A stretch of DNA of 64,000 nt from Symsagittifera roscoffensis (Eukaryota; Xenacoelomorpha; Acoela; Convolutidae). The position numbers and the translations under genes were made by a program. This document shows, one piece after another, positions 12,401 to 27,400 of the stretch; the first letter of the stretch is position 1; every line of letters starts with the position of its first letter. The DNA is taken from assembly GCF_963678635.1 (NCBI RefSeq), contig NC_087065.1, forward strand, positions 46,378,381 through 46,442,380, given 5' to 3'. The notes under the pieces are model-generated. The model was not told where the DNA came from. It saw only the letters and a program-made list of their open reading frames with translations, and did not search any database.

Positions 12401-15400
12401 ATGAAAAAGTACAAGAACTCAAAACAAATTGATAACAAGGAAAACCGGTTACCGTGCAAGTGGCACAGAATATTCTGACCATGGTCTTAGAAAATACAAC
12501 AAAATTTTTTCAAATTATTGTCGTTTTTCGGTGTGGTGCGATAAAAGGAGCTGAACAAAAAACTGGAGATAAAGTGTTTTGTCCAAAAATTATGCAGTTT
12601 CTTAAGTTTTTGAAAAACTCGAGTCCAAAAAGGCGCTAAAATTTTCACAGAAAACGAACGTTACTCAAGAAAAATTAAGTTATTACGTTTTAATTAAGCT
12701 ATTGTAATCTCTTAAGCAATTAAAATAAGACTGCTCTCATGCTTTATTCGCTCGAAATAAGACGAAAAAGCAAAAAATTCTAACCGATTTTTCTCGACTT
12801 AGGGAAATCATTTTGAAGTTGTTAAAAGTGGTTCAAATCACGACTGGTAGGGCTTTAATATAAAAATTCAATCCAGTCTGATAAATATTTGTGGTATCTG
12901 ATTTTGCGTGGAAAACAAGAAAAAACTAAAACACATCAGAATGCAAAGTTACTCCCCATTTTCAATGGTCAGAATAAAAACCTAACTACCTGCAAAACTT
13001 CTTACAAACACATGGATCAACTGGCAGAAAAATCAATCTAGCCTTAATAAAGTCAAAATATTTGTAGTTCAATCAAAAATTTAACAAGAAAAACAATTAA
13101 AACAGACAGTTGAAAAGGAGTCAGTAAGCGCCACTAAATGGAAAAAATACTGACTCAAGTTTCGATTTTTACAGAAAGCAAGACTGTTCTTATCAAGGCG
13201 AAGCCCTGAATATTCCAACTGCCGTGCAACTTTTTCGAATAAAGTTCTAGAAATTATCACGAATAAAAAGATAAAGCTGTCTAAAAGAAAGAAAAACTTT
13301 GGTTTTTTGTATTTGTTTTTTAAATTTCAACCCATACGCAATCCAAGTACAAAGTAAAATCCTAAGCGTTTACTAGCGTATAATTTACACCAAATAGTGT
13401 GCCTCGTTTCAAGTTAGAACGATTTCTGCGCAAATGAAGTAACCGCTACTCGTTAATATGACAAGTTATATCGCGCGTTAATAGTCCTGAATTTGCCAAA
13501 CTGGTAATTTTGTGCTTTCTGAAAAAAATCACAGGCAAAACAACTTTTTATAATAGAGCTCAAGGCAAAGAAAACTTTTGGATGATAAAAAACTCTCGTT
13601 TCAGTTCTATAACAACTTATGATTGCTTTTTTTTGAGAAAATTATGCCAGTTATAGACAAAAGAATCGATGGGTAATATCTTTATTCCGCAAAAAAATCT
13701 GAAAATTGGACTTCATTGAAATGAGCTAAATTTTAAAGGAAACCAACCAAGTGATAAACTTCCCCCTAAATCAAATTATAGAGGAGACCGTTCACTTGGT
13801 TAAGAGTAAAATTTCTCAGCCAACCAGAATTAAGCATAGTATATATACACAGGCCTTACTGCTTGAATTTGCCATTTAATTTTAGGGGGAGGGAAGATTG
13901 TTTTTGGTCTATTGAGGAGGGAGATTGTTCACATGGGCCAAGGAAGCCAAAAACTCCTTAACTCTTAAAAACCATTGCTGATGTTACATTTGAAGATGTT
14001 TGTAAACTGAGATTAGATGTTTTCGATGAAATATTCGGTGCTATTTCAAAAAAACGCTTGATCAATTTGATTTCTAATCTTGTCAATGGAGATTTGGAAA
14101 TTTTTATCTTGATTTTCAACGCATTGGGTAATGAAATATCAGCATGTCTTTGATTTTCTGGACACCTCAGAAATAGCTTATAGTATTTGTGGGGCATAGT
14201 AATACCGGTGATGAGTATGTGATCTGGAACCCGATCTTGAGGTTGTCTGCTATTCTGTTGTACTCATCCGGCACTGTCCAATGCAATCTCACACTGGTCG
14301 AATTCAACACCTCCACTGTTTCCAACTTTGGTGCACTGATTGTCTCTGGAAGAAACAAAAGCGATGAGAAGGACAAAAATATAGAAAAGATGAAACAAAT
14401 ATTGGAAGGATGAAACGAAGATAGAGAAGATACGAAATAGAAAAGGTCCATTATGTTTCAGGAAATCATTGATTCCAAGTAAAAATCTGAATCAAGTACA
14501 CCATCCACGTCTCCCATCTATTACCAGGGGTTTGTTACGAATGTCCAATTTTCGCATACACTGACACGCTCGGAAGGATTATAGGGATGGATATTAGTCA
14601 CTAAAGGTCATAGGATAAACTTTTGACTGGATTCGACAGAAAAACTATATAGATGCGATATCGCTAGTTACTTTCAATCTTGATTAACGTAAATGGCCTT
14701 TAAATTTTAGTCGAATGTTCTGGATATTGCAGCTGAAAACTACTTTTAATAATGTGACCTCAGTTTTTCTTTGATCATAGGAATGAAACTGTAAGGCCTT
14801 AAATCTCGTTTGTTTTAGAATATGTTTCTTTTTAGAATATGTTTCTTTTTAGAATATGTTTCTTTTTAAGGAAAACTAATGGTAAGGTACAATGTTTTGT
14901 GATGCCGAAAGCGGAAAAATTTCGTTTAACTTATTCATTGTCTAATTTTTTTTAAAGTTGTAGCTGCAGTCGCCACACCCAAAACTTTAACACAGATTTA
15001 TCACTGAAGCGATCTTATAATTCCGTCAAGCGCGCAATACTAATAATACAAGAGTTGTGATCCAACAAATCTGAGAATGAACTAGCTCAGATAGATTTTT
15101 AAATGTTCGAAACACGAAAAGTGAGGGATTGTTGTTTATCTTAAATTTCGCTTTTTTTAAACGCAAATTAGCATTTCAAAAAATGGTTTTTGTTTACGGT
15201 GCGCGCGGGATTATTGTTTTACTTAAATTTTACTTTTTTTTTTCAAAAATGTCAGGGAAGATGATGTATTATCGTATAAAAACCTTTTCAGTAGTTGTTG
15301 AAGAAGCAAAAACTTTTACTCCGTAAAAACTAAAAATTGAGCCGTCAAATAACCTCCAGTAACAGCAGTTCAAAAACTCTAAAAATAATCTGCTTTTTTG

Positions 15401-18400
15401 TTTCAGGTTTCTCAGACAAATTGATGAGTTTTTTAATGGAAAACCTTTGTTTTCGTTTTTGATTGCCATCAAGGAATTAGCGCTAAACATTTCGCGAAAT
15501 AACAAATTTCAGCGCTGAGATTGCCATGATTCAGAGCTGGAAAATCTGAAAATTTCAACGACGAGTTAGCAAACCTTTAGCGCTGAATTAGCAATGATTT
15601 CTTAGCGATGAAATAGCTATAAAATAGCAAGTTAGAGTACTTGAAACCCCTGCCCACATCCTCCGCTGACTGTAGCACTTCACCGTTCTTACCCCAATTC
15701 TCTCACCGTTTACCCTCACTCCACCGTTTACCCCCCTCCCCGCAGTAAAAAGGACGGGCGATGGGGTTGGGAGTTGATGCAAAAACCATGAGGGGTTAAA
15801 TGGAAAGACCCTAGGGGCATGTGGATGTGAACTTTATGTGGGGGGATAATCCGTAAATACAAAATAATTCCGAACATTGAAAAAAATTAAAAGACAAAAA
15901 CGATTAATCTGATGAAATAAAAGGTAATGATAACTGAAAATGTTCTGATCGGTAATTGGAAGAAAAATATAATGATATTTTTCTGCTGCTTTATATTATA
16001 ATGAAATATGTTTAAGCCCGAGCGATTTATCTGTGAATTAGCGATGAATCGGCATTTTTTTCAGCGTTAAATCATAAATTGATTATCGCTTTTTTATCTA
16101 TGTTCATCAATACAAATCGTTAAAAATAACTTGTAATCATGCACGAGAATTTTGTAAAAACTGTATCAACAATTTTTCATCGATGATTTTTACTGGAAAC
16201 CCGGCTCTCTCAAAACTAATCAGATAGAAACCTTTTGTGCTACTTGCATGGAAACCGAAATTTTTGGTTAGTTGAAAAAAAATTGATGCTTTTTTAAATT
16301 GCGTTTCTCAAATGGGAAAAAGTTATACCTGAATTGATTTTCTTCTTAAAATAAGTTTTACTGATACAGCACATGCCAAGTCATAACGCTACCAGTAATG
16401 ATGCACACTTTAACAAGGTCATTTCCGTAAGTTAATTAAGAAAACCTACCAAATTTTGATATTTTCTCAGCTCTGTTGGGCTCATTCACTTTTTCGAGGT
16501 TGAATTTGGTTTTTTTTTCTTCAATTTTTTGTTAAGAAAGCCAAAAAAATTCGTAACTCGAGTTGTGCAATAACTAAAAACGATTTAAAAAATTTATAAA
16601 TATTTTGAACTTTTAACCCAAAATGGAAGGCAAACGTTTCTGGATTCAAAGTTTTATAACTTTTCACTGTAAAAGTTTTTGACAGCTTCAGTTCATAAAC
16701 AAAAATTTCATTTTGTTTCTGTCATTCTTTTCAAAATGATAATTGCCGGTTACAAAAGCCATTATTAATGTTTGTCATACTGCTACTGCAATAGCAGTAA
16801 TTGATTTATGTACTACCAACCTGCAGTGATATAGTTATTAACTTTGTGGTGTACACAAGGTCACAGTGTGTTGTGACCTTGAAACTTAGTTGAGAGTTCA
16901 GAGTTTTCAATTCTGACTTCTCTCAGTAACTAATCAAAAGACAGAAAATAGAAAACAAAGTTCAATGTATCAGAATACATTATTGAATTACAATTAGTTT
17001 TCACACGATACCGCATAGGATATCACAATGTTTTAGGCCTGTTTTTCTCTGTTTTCTTTGCCTCCTCTTCGCAAAAAGCTCGATTCTTTTAAACATGTTT
17101 TTTCAAAATTATTCTAGTAGGAAACTTCGGTACTACTTGCAGAGAAACCGACAAAAGTTGTCCGTTTTTCATGCAGTTTTACATCTCAATTTGTGTTTTT
17201 TAAATGAATTTGATTTAGTTTGATTATGAATTTTTTTTTTCAAAAAAAGACATCCAGTTTCTCTTCCAGTCTCTCTTTTGATTGCTGCTGATATACAATT
17301 TTCGAAATACTGTTTAAACGAGTTCTGTTTCTTTAAAGCATGCTGAAATAGAACACGGCGAGCAACGGAAGAGCCTTAAACAATCGTTTTATGCAAATTT
17401 ACATAGTAACAATTTGTACGCAGCTTGAACTTCTACGAGGAATAGTAGGAAGCAGTCGAAGAGACAAAATTTGACATGCAGGTAGCGAATTGATGAAAAC
17501 AATCACCTGATCACAATTTGCTGATACGGTTTTTTCCAATCCTATTTTTTCACTTCATGATTTCAAAATTTTTATCGTTGAAACCCATCAAGAACGTTTA
17601 TGTTCATATGTTTCTTACGGGCTAAAACAAAACGGAAACTGAAATCATTATCAATTTTTGTGCGTTATTTTTTCAATGAGTTTTTCAAACTGAGTTTATG
17701 AAACTGTCTTTTAAATGCAAGAAAACTGACAACAGTCCAGCAAGACAAACGTAAGTGGATTTGAATTCGTAAATCAATAGACATGCTAAAATTATCATAA
17801 AGCCAACTAAAATTATGCAAAACCCTTAAACATGCAAATCGACAGACTGGTCTTAGATGAAGTGAAACATGCTTACGGATATCAATAGTGCACATGCGTT
17901 GATTAGCTGAAAAGGGGCCCCTCCCAATAGCATTGTTGGCACACACGAAGAAATCGTAACAGGTGCTTTCATCTAAATTTTTCACTAGAGCTGAAGTTTC
18001 TAGCACACTGATTTTCTGAAAATACACCATGTTCGAATCAGTCGGAACAATCGGTGCGTTGCCTATTGTCGTGATCCGGTAGAGCACAGTGTAATTCGTT
18101 ATTTTGTCCTTCTGCGATGTGTAACTCCAGCTGAGAGAAATTGAGTTCAAGGTTACAATTTTTGCGCCCAATTCGACCGGCTTACTTCTTGGAACTGAAA
18201 TAAGTGATGATCACTACAAAACATGCCATGCAAATATTAGAAGTCATGATGATTTTACACACATGCAAAACAAAAAAAATCCTGGTGAATATTTAAATTA
18301 TTAAATTAACAATTATTTTCTAAAGATTGTACCCGCATAAAAAGTATGTTAACACAAAGATTCTCTGATTCGAAATGATTTTTTCAATTTATTTCATAAA

Positions 18401-21400
18401 ATTTTTCTTATTTTTTTAAACATTATATGAGCATACAGATTCGCTGATGCAAAATATTCTTTTTTCAGACTTATTTTGGGGCCATTTTGAAGCCTTTGAA
18501 AACAATAACGTTTCCTCTGTCAATCTTTTGAGACATCAAAAAGGCCCAAATAAGGGTAACTTTGAGCCTTTGACACGCTGAGCTATTGAAACTTCCCCTC
18601 CTTATCATACACCATACCATATTTGCTTGCACTCTAGTTTCTTTGTTTAAGCCTTTTCAAAACTATCTCTGATGTTAAAAACATGCAGAACTTGAATCTC
18701 TGAAAATTTTTAGTTTATACACTTTCAATTTCCAATTTAACGGGGGTAAAACTAAATAAACAAGACTGCTCGCATCAGGGCGGAGTCCTGAATATTCCGA
18801 CTGTCTTTTAAGGTCTATAGAGCAGTAATAACATGAAAAAATTAAATGTAATAAAATAAAATTAAAATACTTATTTAAAAAAAATTGAGATTTTTTGTAA
18901 AAGCATCTTCCCACACGTCATAAAAAGTACAAAGTGATAGACTTTGCTCCTATTAACGGATTAACGGAAACTTCTCGAACGGTTCTTAAATGATAAAGCA
19001 TACTTCAAATAAAAAATAATTTTTTTGGCGAAAAGTAAGACAAATTGAAATAGTGTATAAAAAACGATACATGATAATCCAGCCTCGCTAAACTCCTGAA
19101 AAGGAACGCCTTAGCTTGATTACACCAAAAACGTCTTGTGAAAACTTGTCTTCTCTTTACCTGCGCGGTTCAAATCGAAGTTGGTTTTGCTTAAGTTGAT
19201 GTCACTTCTGTTCATTTTGGTGTTGAAAAAGTATTGTTTGAATCAGCAAAAACTTGTAAATCTAAAAGCGAACTTCAACAAATGTTGAACTAAATTTACT
19301 GCTATGCCATGCCCAGCCCTATCTACGCAAATAAAGCACCAGAGCTGATATTATTGTTCCGGATGAAACAAAACAAATCGGAAAACTTAATTTTTTTTTA
19401 TCTCATTGTGTCAAAGTGAAACAAAAATGACGAAAACAAAAGTAGCTCACAATTTCACCAGAAGTACTACTAGCTCTACGAGCTAAAGTTATCACTTTGT
19501 ACTTTATATGGCGTTTATTCTTATTTTTTTAATCTACATTAAATTTTTTTCATGTTATTACTGCTCCATAGACCTTAAATTAAAAGGCAGTCGGAACATT
19601 TGATGCTTCGTCCTGATACGGGCAGTCTTGTGAAAATGTGTTTTTTTTCTTACCTGTGCGGTTCAAATCGAAGTAGGTTTTGCTTAAGTTGATGTCAATT
19701 CTGTTCTTTTTGGTGTTGAAAAAGTGTATGTTGAATCAGCAAAAGTAAATATTAGTAAATCTAAATATAAACTTCTACAATAGTTGATTTAAAATTACTT
19801 GCATGCCATGCCAAGCCCTATCTACACTAACCAAGCACCAGAGCTGATATTCTTTATCTGGATGAAAAAAAACCGAAAAATTAAACTTTTTTATCTCTTT
19901 GTGTCGAAATAAAACAAAAATGATGAAACAAAAGTTGCTCACAATTTCACCAGAAGTTTTACTTGCCAAAAATGTCATTTTCATAAAATTTCAATTCGTT
20001 GTTGAAAAATAATTTTTGATTGTTTTGCGCAAATTTTTAATCTTTGGAACCTTCTAGAATTTTGATCATTAATTGCTTTTTGACCTTTGCGTACTAATCA
20101 TTTTTTGAATAGTTTCAACCCATTTAAAATATCGCGTTTTAAAATTAATATTTTGGTTTATTTTGTCCGCATCTCAAATAAACGTCACATGGATTGATCG
20201 ACAACATTAAAATAATTTGAGAGGTAACTCGAGCCTCAATGAAAAATTGCGAAAAATTTTACTTGGTTTTGTGAACAACGGTTTGAATATTTTTGTTGCT
20301 TCTCAGACAATTTGAGAACCTGAAGTGAAAATTGGATTAAAGAATTGATTTTTTGAACGCAGTGCTTCAAAAATGAAATTCAAAGAACTCAAAAATAAAA
20401 TTTCTTTCGCAGTTCAAGAGAAAAGTTTAATTACCCTCCACACCTTTCCTAAATCCTAAAAAATTCCTAAATCTCTAAAAGCATTTGTAAAATTTCAAGT
20501 TTTTTTCTGCATAAATTATGCGGTAGGAACATATGTTTTACTTGCACATTAATCGGCTGACTTTTTTCGCTATTTTAGTTTTGTTTTTACAGTCAAATGA
20601 TAGCAACACAGACATAAGGATTTTTAAGATCAATCGTATTTATATGACGCTCACGAAGGGTGTTAAGAAAAATGTAAGTATGGTATGTTATCATAATTTA
20701 GTGAACTCAACTTTAAAAACATACGATTTATTAAGTTCTCAACCAACGAATCGTTGAGGACCTCGAACCTCGGAACTTCCGACTGAGAGGCCAAGGTCTC
20801 AGCAAGTTACTGATTAAAGCGCTCATTTCTTAATAAAACGCTCGATAGTCATTCACTTTACTTCTTGATTAATGATAGTGAGATTTCGGTGTTTATTCTT
20901 CAGAGACCAAAACCATAGCTGGTGCACGTATTCTTGACAAACTTTGTAATGAATGGTTAACTTCCTCAAAACTTTTTTTATTCAATCGGAAAGATTTCTG
21001 TTTAAAATATTTAGTTATGCGAAATCAGGTTTTCATTTACGCACACCACCGTAATTAGAGGGGGGAGGAGGAGGAGGAGGAGGAGGAGGAGGAGGAGGAG
21101 GAGGAGGAGGTGTGTATTCGACACCTTGCCGACCCAAAGGCCCCCCCCCCCCCTTTGTACTATTTTGAGTTATCCAGCTTTTTGATTTTGAGAGCGACAT
21201 GGCTGACTGACCCTAAAATTACGCATACAAGCTTTTAATTTTTTTTAGATTTTTCATTTTTAAGCTTCAATGGTTCATTTTGAGGAAAAATTGCCGCTAA
21301 GGAGGAAACATGAACCAAATATTGAACAATAAGAATCACATTTTGTTTGATTTGGATCTAAGGAACCTGACATAAAGAGCTTTTGAAAATCAGAAGCTAT

Positions 21401-24400
21401 GCGCATGAACAAAAGCTAAAACGGCTGTTTCTAGATCAAAAACATCTCACTGAAATCTTTTCAGAAGATCAAAAAATGGTTGAGTCAAGAAACAAGAAAA
21501 AATCCCTGTTAAACCCCAGCTTTTTTAATTTCTAATTCACGAGCTGAACGTAAATCTTCAAGGCAACTTTTTAGCGCAGAAATAGGTTGCTTGAATTCAC
21601 TCTTGATTGTTGCATTGTATTACTCTTCATAAATCACTGATAAAACTGATAAATCATTGGTAAAAATAAAACAAAATTCCAATCATCCCATAAAACCCTT
21701 CTGCGAAATGCATTTATGACATTCATCCTGAAAATAATAAAATCCTGAGTCATTTTAAATTAAAATTTTCCGGAAAGAAGACAAGCCTTCTATAAACCAT
21801 ATCTTGTATACTGCCATGGTAAATTTGATAAAAGGGAATTAAATAGTCAGCCTTTGATAAAATTCACAATGAATGAAACTTACCCGCTTTGAAGGTGCTG
21901 CAAGCTATACTCTCGCTCATCGGTCCCGCGACGTCGTCCAAATTCAGGGCAGTCGCGGTGAATGAATACTTGGTGTCGGGCTGCAAGCCTCGTATTGTTG
22001 CGTAATATCGCATATCATACATGAGGGAAACCTCCATCGGGGAAATTTCCCTAGTTCTGGTTGTGCCTTTACTGGCTGAGTCGTTGTAGTACACTCGGTA
22101 GCTTTTGATGTCTTTGATGTCGATGAGAGCGACTGAACTCCACGAGAGGTTGACGGCGTTGGACGAGATGACCTCGGCACTGAATCGTTCCATCACACCC
22201 GGCACTGAAATCACATGACATCCATTTCTAATTGGCAATTAAACGATTTTTTTTTAGAAAATAATGAACGAACTTCAAAATCATTATAAATGAGTTAAAA
22301 ATCAATAAATGAGTTTAAAATCATTATTCGAATAGATTTAGTTCCTAAAAGCGGCTTAAAATGTTTTGTGAAGCAAAAAACCAATTGGTTTTTCAAAATG
22401 GTTTCACACAAACTGTTGAGTTGGTTATATAAAATGGGTTCAATAATAAAATTTCGATTCTAGATAAAAATTAGTATAAAAACAAAAACCTGTGGTCTTA
22501 TCAGCTTTAATGCTGAGCATGCATCGTGAGATATACTTCCTTGCCATTGAAAAGGGGAAAAGGCAGCAGCGTTTGAGGTCAACTTTAGTGAAAAAGTTTC
22601 TCAAAAACTTTTTTGTAAAAATTATTTACAAGTATATCAATAACAAAAAAAAAAACATTTTGTTTGACAAGCACGAATTCATGTTTAATAAAGCAGCAAA
22701 CTCAGAAGCGGATCAAGTCTTTTTTCATCATATAATAAGTCTATTAAAAGAATGAAAAAAATTTCTGTATGACTTTCTGTAAAAAAATGGAAGAAAAAAC
22801 TCAAGTAGTCTGAAGTCAGCAAATTGATCTGATAGCGAATATCAATTTTTCTAGAAAAAAATTCTAATTTCTTTTCAAATTTAGCAATAATCACCATTGA
22901 AAATTTTGGTTTCATTTAATTTGACTTTAAATTGATTGAAAAAATTGATTGATGATAAAAATTTGGACCAAATCAAAAAGGAGGAACTTCAACAGCCAAA
23001 ACTGTCATATGGGGTTGAGTGCGGTATCAGTCCTAACTAACCACTAATCAATCCGAAATATCGTTCTGAAAAAAATTTATATTAAAACCACTGATGCGAA
23101 ACTTTTAGGATGAATGTAAGTTAAAAATATAAAGTTTTGACAGGCCAAACCGCACCCGCTGTTGGGTGCTTGGCAAATTACTCAATTATATTTGATAGTG
23201 GATATAGTATCCATTTAGATGAACAAATTATTGAACTAAATCTTAGTCTCAGTCAAATTACTGAACTTAATCTTAGTTTTAGTCTCAGAACACCATGCAC
23301 AAATAAAACTTCACGCGGTTGATGGTTTTTTGATTTGAATTTCATCACACATTGAGTTACCAACCTCCTTTTTCTAAGCATAATCATCGAAAAGGTTAAC
23401 TCCTTGCAACTAGATGTTTGTTTGGTGACTTTGTCGAGGAAAGGCAATTAAAAAGCAAAAACTCAGACACGTTGAAGAATAGCGTAGATGGTATATAGCC
23501 AAAACCTAAAGAAAATTGGAAAAAAAATTCAAATTTTCTAAAACTTTTAAGAGATCATTTAATATATAGGGTACTCTAAGGTATCTACAGCTTGTAATGT
23601 TGAGTTTTATTTTGATCTTTTTTTTCAAATGGATCAATCGTGCACCTGTTTAACTGCAGATTACGCGCATCAAAAGTCATTTGAAAAATTAGCAAAAACC
23701 TGGTTTTAAAATTATAATGCTACGTGTATTACCATTGTGAACACTTTTTTAGGACTATTGTCAAACTTTTTTTCGTTGAGTTTTGCAAACAGAACAATTT
23801 TGAATAAAAGTTGTAGTCATATACAGAGAAATTTGACATTTACAAATCAGACTTTCTGTAGTTTAAAAAATGTTTCAGTAGGCTTTTCACTGGTAATTTG
23901 TGGACATTGGTTGATATATGGAGCACTGGTCTGACAAATATTCAAATACGGATTTGGTAGAATTAGCAAAATAATGACTTGAGCGTTTTTTAACCACTAA
24001 CAATATTCGCAACTAGACACTTCGATTAATTGGGCGCTTCACTACAAACCGACCGTTGGGACTTCAAGCGATTAGATATCGAGAAAAAACCTAGCAATAT
24101 AGAAAAAAAATTAAAATCAAAAGCAACTGACACTTTTCAAGTAAAACGAGTGTGACATTCCCGTAGTGAGGTTCAGGGGCTGAAAAACAGGATCAATTGG
24201 GGGATCCCCCCAATCTGGTTTAGGATATAAAGTTTTGATTTAGTAAGAGGTAACCATTGTTTTTTGTGCTCTTTTAATTTCATACCTCCAACTGTGGTGG
24301 GAAAGGTGTAAATGTCGGACAGTTCACTTTGGCCGTACGCATTAACCGCCTGTGCTCTTGCCACCATCGTTTTTCCAGGTGGGTATTTTTCAGGGTGGTA

Positions 24401-27400
24401 CATCCTCTTGGTCTGTCGCTTCTGCCATTGGTTTATATTATCATTCTTCTTGTTATAATCAGTGTAGTAGAAATTGTAATACCTAAAACAAACAGCCTCA
24501 TAAAACAGGGAGCAAAATGGCGCACTTGTAATTACAGAACGAGTTGGTCCAAATCAATTTATGACTGCTCGTTCTTCTTTTATGTTCCCCCACCTGAGGC
24601 TAAATAAGTAATGGTGAATGGATAATGTGGACCGAAGATCAATCGCCACAGCAGTCCAATTGAGGGCACGCGTCTTACCAAAGAAAAAGCTTCAACAAAT
24701 CCCAAATAAAGCCAGCATCAAACGAGTTCGAAGAGATCGGAGCTCAATGATTTATGAATCAACATGATTATCAAAATCTTACAATTTGTCAAGAAGTTCA
24801 AAATAAGTTAAAAATTATGGTACGAATCGACGATTTGAGTCATTTTTTTCTTGTTATTGTTAGATCTGTTCTTGCTTAAATTTAATTAACTTAAAGATTT
24901 TCTTTTAAAAAGCTCGTTATTCGTTTGCTTGAGACACGTCCTATCTCAAAATCAATTTGAGGATTGCGAGACATTCTTTTGTAATCTCAAATAAAATGAA
25001 GAAAACGCAGGAAGAAGTATTATACAAAGTAAAACGAAACAAAAGTGGCAAACGAAATCAGCCACTATTAGACTCTTGCGCTCACGGTGAAAAAAAAAAT
25101 CAGAAAACTTAAAATAACTTCGATTAAACTCACTGTATGATACCATTAGGTCGTTCTGGTTTCTGCCAGCTGATTTCCACTATTTTAACATCATTATTCA
25201 GCTGCTTGTACTGCGCGCGTAAGTTCACAGGTGGCGAGGGTGTGAACTCTCCTGTTTTCATTATCCCCAGAGACGAGTTCGGCCCTCGACCTACATCGTT
25301 ACTACACGCGATCTTCGCTTGGTACTCGGAATAGGGCGCCAGCCCTCGCAACGTCGTCCCGGTGACACTATCAGCGTCCTGGGTTAACCAGACGCTGTTT
25401 TCGACAGAGGTGTTTTTGTAAAACACTGTGCAGTTTAGTGATGCCGGTGCCCGTTGCGGGGTCCATTTCAGATCTGCGGTGTGAATATCAGCGTCGACCC
25501 GAAGACTTATTGGGGTACCGGGAGGCTCTGAAAAAGAAAATTGAATTGAAAAAAAAAGATCTGTTAGCTTTTCCGCCGATAAAAAAACGACACAAAATCA
25601 TAGAAGTTGTTCAACGAGTTGAAATTAGGGCTAAGTCAAATTCAGAAGTGAACTAACCACCATCATACTATTATATCTTCGACACCAATAGACGTTAACT
25701 TTGAGGGCAGAGCGCAATTTTTGGTCTACAATAATTCCAAAAAGAGCTTTGACGTTGAAGATGGTTTTGCGAATAGTTTGTACGAACCTAGCACGATGAC
25801 ATTGACAATTGTCTCAATTGGCGGATGAGTTCCACTTGTGACTTTGCATCTAAGCGTCTGGTTCATCATGGCATTCATCAGAATGTAGGAAGTCCTAAAA
25901 ATTGAGAAAATTAATCTGATGAGTAGTTAACTGTAGCATTTGGTCTCATATTGGTTATCACAAAGGATTTTCCAACCAAATTCAGCATTTTGTTAGTATT
26001 TTAGGTTATTTGACAAGATTAATATGCTCAAATGTCAAAACTAAAAAAACGGCATATCAAACAAAAAATAGGCGAAAGCTCCCGAAGAAAAGTTTTGTTT
26101 TTGCAAATTAAAACTCAGAGACTGGGAGTAATATAATCTTTAAAACAATTCCTTTTTCATTAGTTTTTCGCGAAGACCCGTCCAATCCTAATTGGAAATC
26201 CTCTTATCAAAATTAGATATTTCACAGTATGCGTAACATGTTCGCGTGCAAAAAAAACATAAAAACAGAAGTAACAAAAGGCTCTTCAAGTTCAGATTTT
26301 ATTATTTCCGAAGAATGTTTCCTCTAAAGTTATCAGCTGTTCAACAACACTTCAGCTCTGAGGTTATTAAAATTTGCGATTAGAATGGCATTAAAACCTT
26401 GCTGAGTGGTAGGGCGTGAATAATTCAATATTTAGTTGAGTTGGAAGCCTCTTTTTATCAATTAATGAGAAATTGGACTGAATATAAATGAGACATAAAA
26501 ATACGGATAAATAAAATCAACTAAGACTGGGATTGTTTTTTCGGCGCGCGCTCCCCTCTCAAATTTAGTTAAATAGGCACCGAAATAGTCTTTAGAACAA
26601 TTTTGAGACTGGTCAGCCAAAAATGTACGTCGTAAAATTTTACCAAAGGAGGGTCTCTTTGGAAAAATTTGGCGACCAAAAATGAGGGAGAGAACGGTCG
26701 GATCCCCTACCCCTCCCCACATCGGCACGCTACTGGCCCTGAGGAAGCACAGAAAACTACGATAGCAATTTGACTGCCACTATCTCTATTAGCAACAAAA
26801 GTCATCCGCAAAGTTTAAGGAAAGCCACGTCTCAATAAAGCAAACAAGACTGCTGGAATCACGGCAAAGCCCTTAATATTGACTGCCTATCGCTGTTCTT
26901 GAGATAGTTTTTAAAATCATCAATTGAAAAAAAGCCAATGACATTTTCAAAACAACTTGAAAACTGTTGAAATTTAAAACCTTTTTTTTTCACTAACATC
27001 TCCCCGCGCTAAGCCGAAGACAAAATGGCTATTTTGACGTTTAGTGACGTATCAATTACACCAAACTTCTTCCACACTTCGATTTGGAATAATTTATGAG
27101 CAGATTAACTCGCTGCTTACACGTTAATATCAAGAAAGGTATCGCGTGTTATTTGTCCACAACTGCAAAATTTTAAACCCCCAAATTTTATAAAAAATAA
27201 TCACAGGTGAAAATATTTTTGAATTTGGAATTTAAAACAAGGATACCTTTCAAATAATTTTTAACGAAAATTAAAAAGTCAAAACTGCTATGGAAAAAAA
27301 CACACTGAAACCTTATAATCCGTCACTTTCTTCGAAGGTAGTCGGAACAATAAGCTAAATTTATAGATAAAGCAAACCAGAACACCAAACAATTGGTGAC

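Larger units (their letters stand above)
11910..14205 (-). other. LAR-like intron inside FN3-5
   Basis: About 2.3 kb, the only phase-0 intron in the gene. Contains a family D piece (12204-12260), a complete-looking family B copy (12441-12979) and a family A copy (13179-13580). Confidence 0.6.
14346..17876 (-). other. LAR-like intron, FN3-4 to FN3-5
   Basis: About 3.5 kb. Holds a 17-bp triplicate at 14817-14867, a 10-bp-stem palindrome at 16856-16881 and two short family B-like heads in minus orientation near 16230 and 17130. No exon recognised. Confidence 0.6.
18195..21883 (-). other. LAR-like intron, FN3-3 to FN3-4
   Basis: About 3.7 kb. Contains family A pieces (18761-18990, 19485-19630), a roughly 490-bp tandem duplication with an exon-like segment (19133-19985), a tRNA-like stretch near 20757-20826, a GGA microsatellite (21058-21110) and a C13 run (21141-21153). 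Confidence 0.6.

Noticed and set aside
20757-20826. tRNA gene on the minus strand
   Set aside because: It has A-box-like and GGTTCGAGGTCC B-box-like words, but the T-stem and acceptor do not pair. At most a decayed tRNA or tRNA-derived short element.
21944-22180. Minus-strand frame overlapping FN3-3
   Set aside because: Out-of-frame shadow of the FN3-3 exon, which has the domain motifs and matching splice phases.
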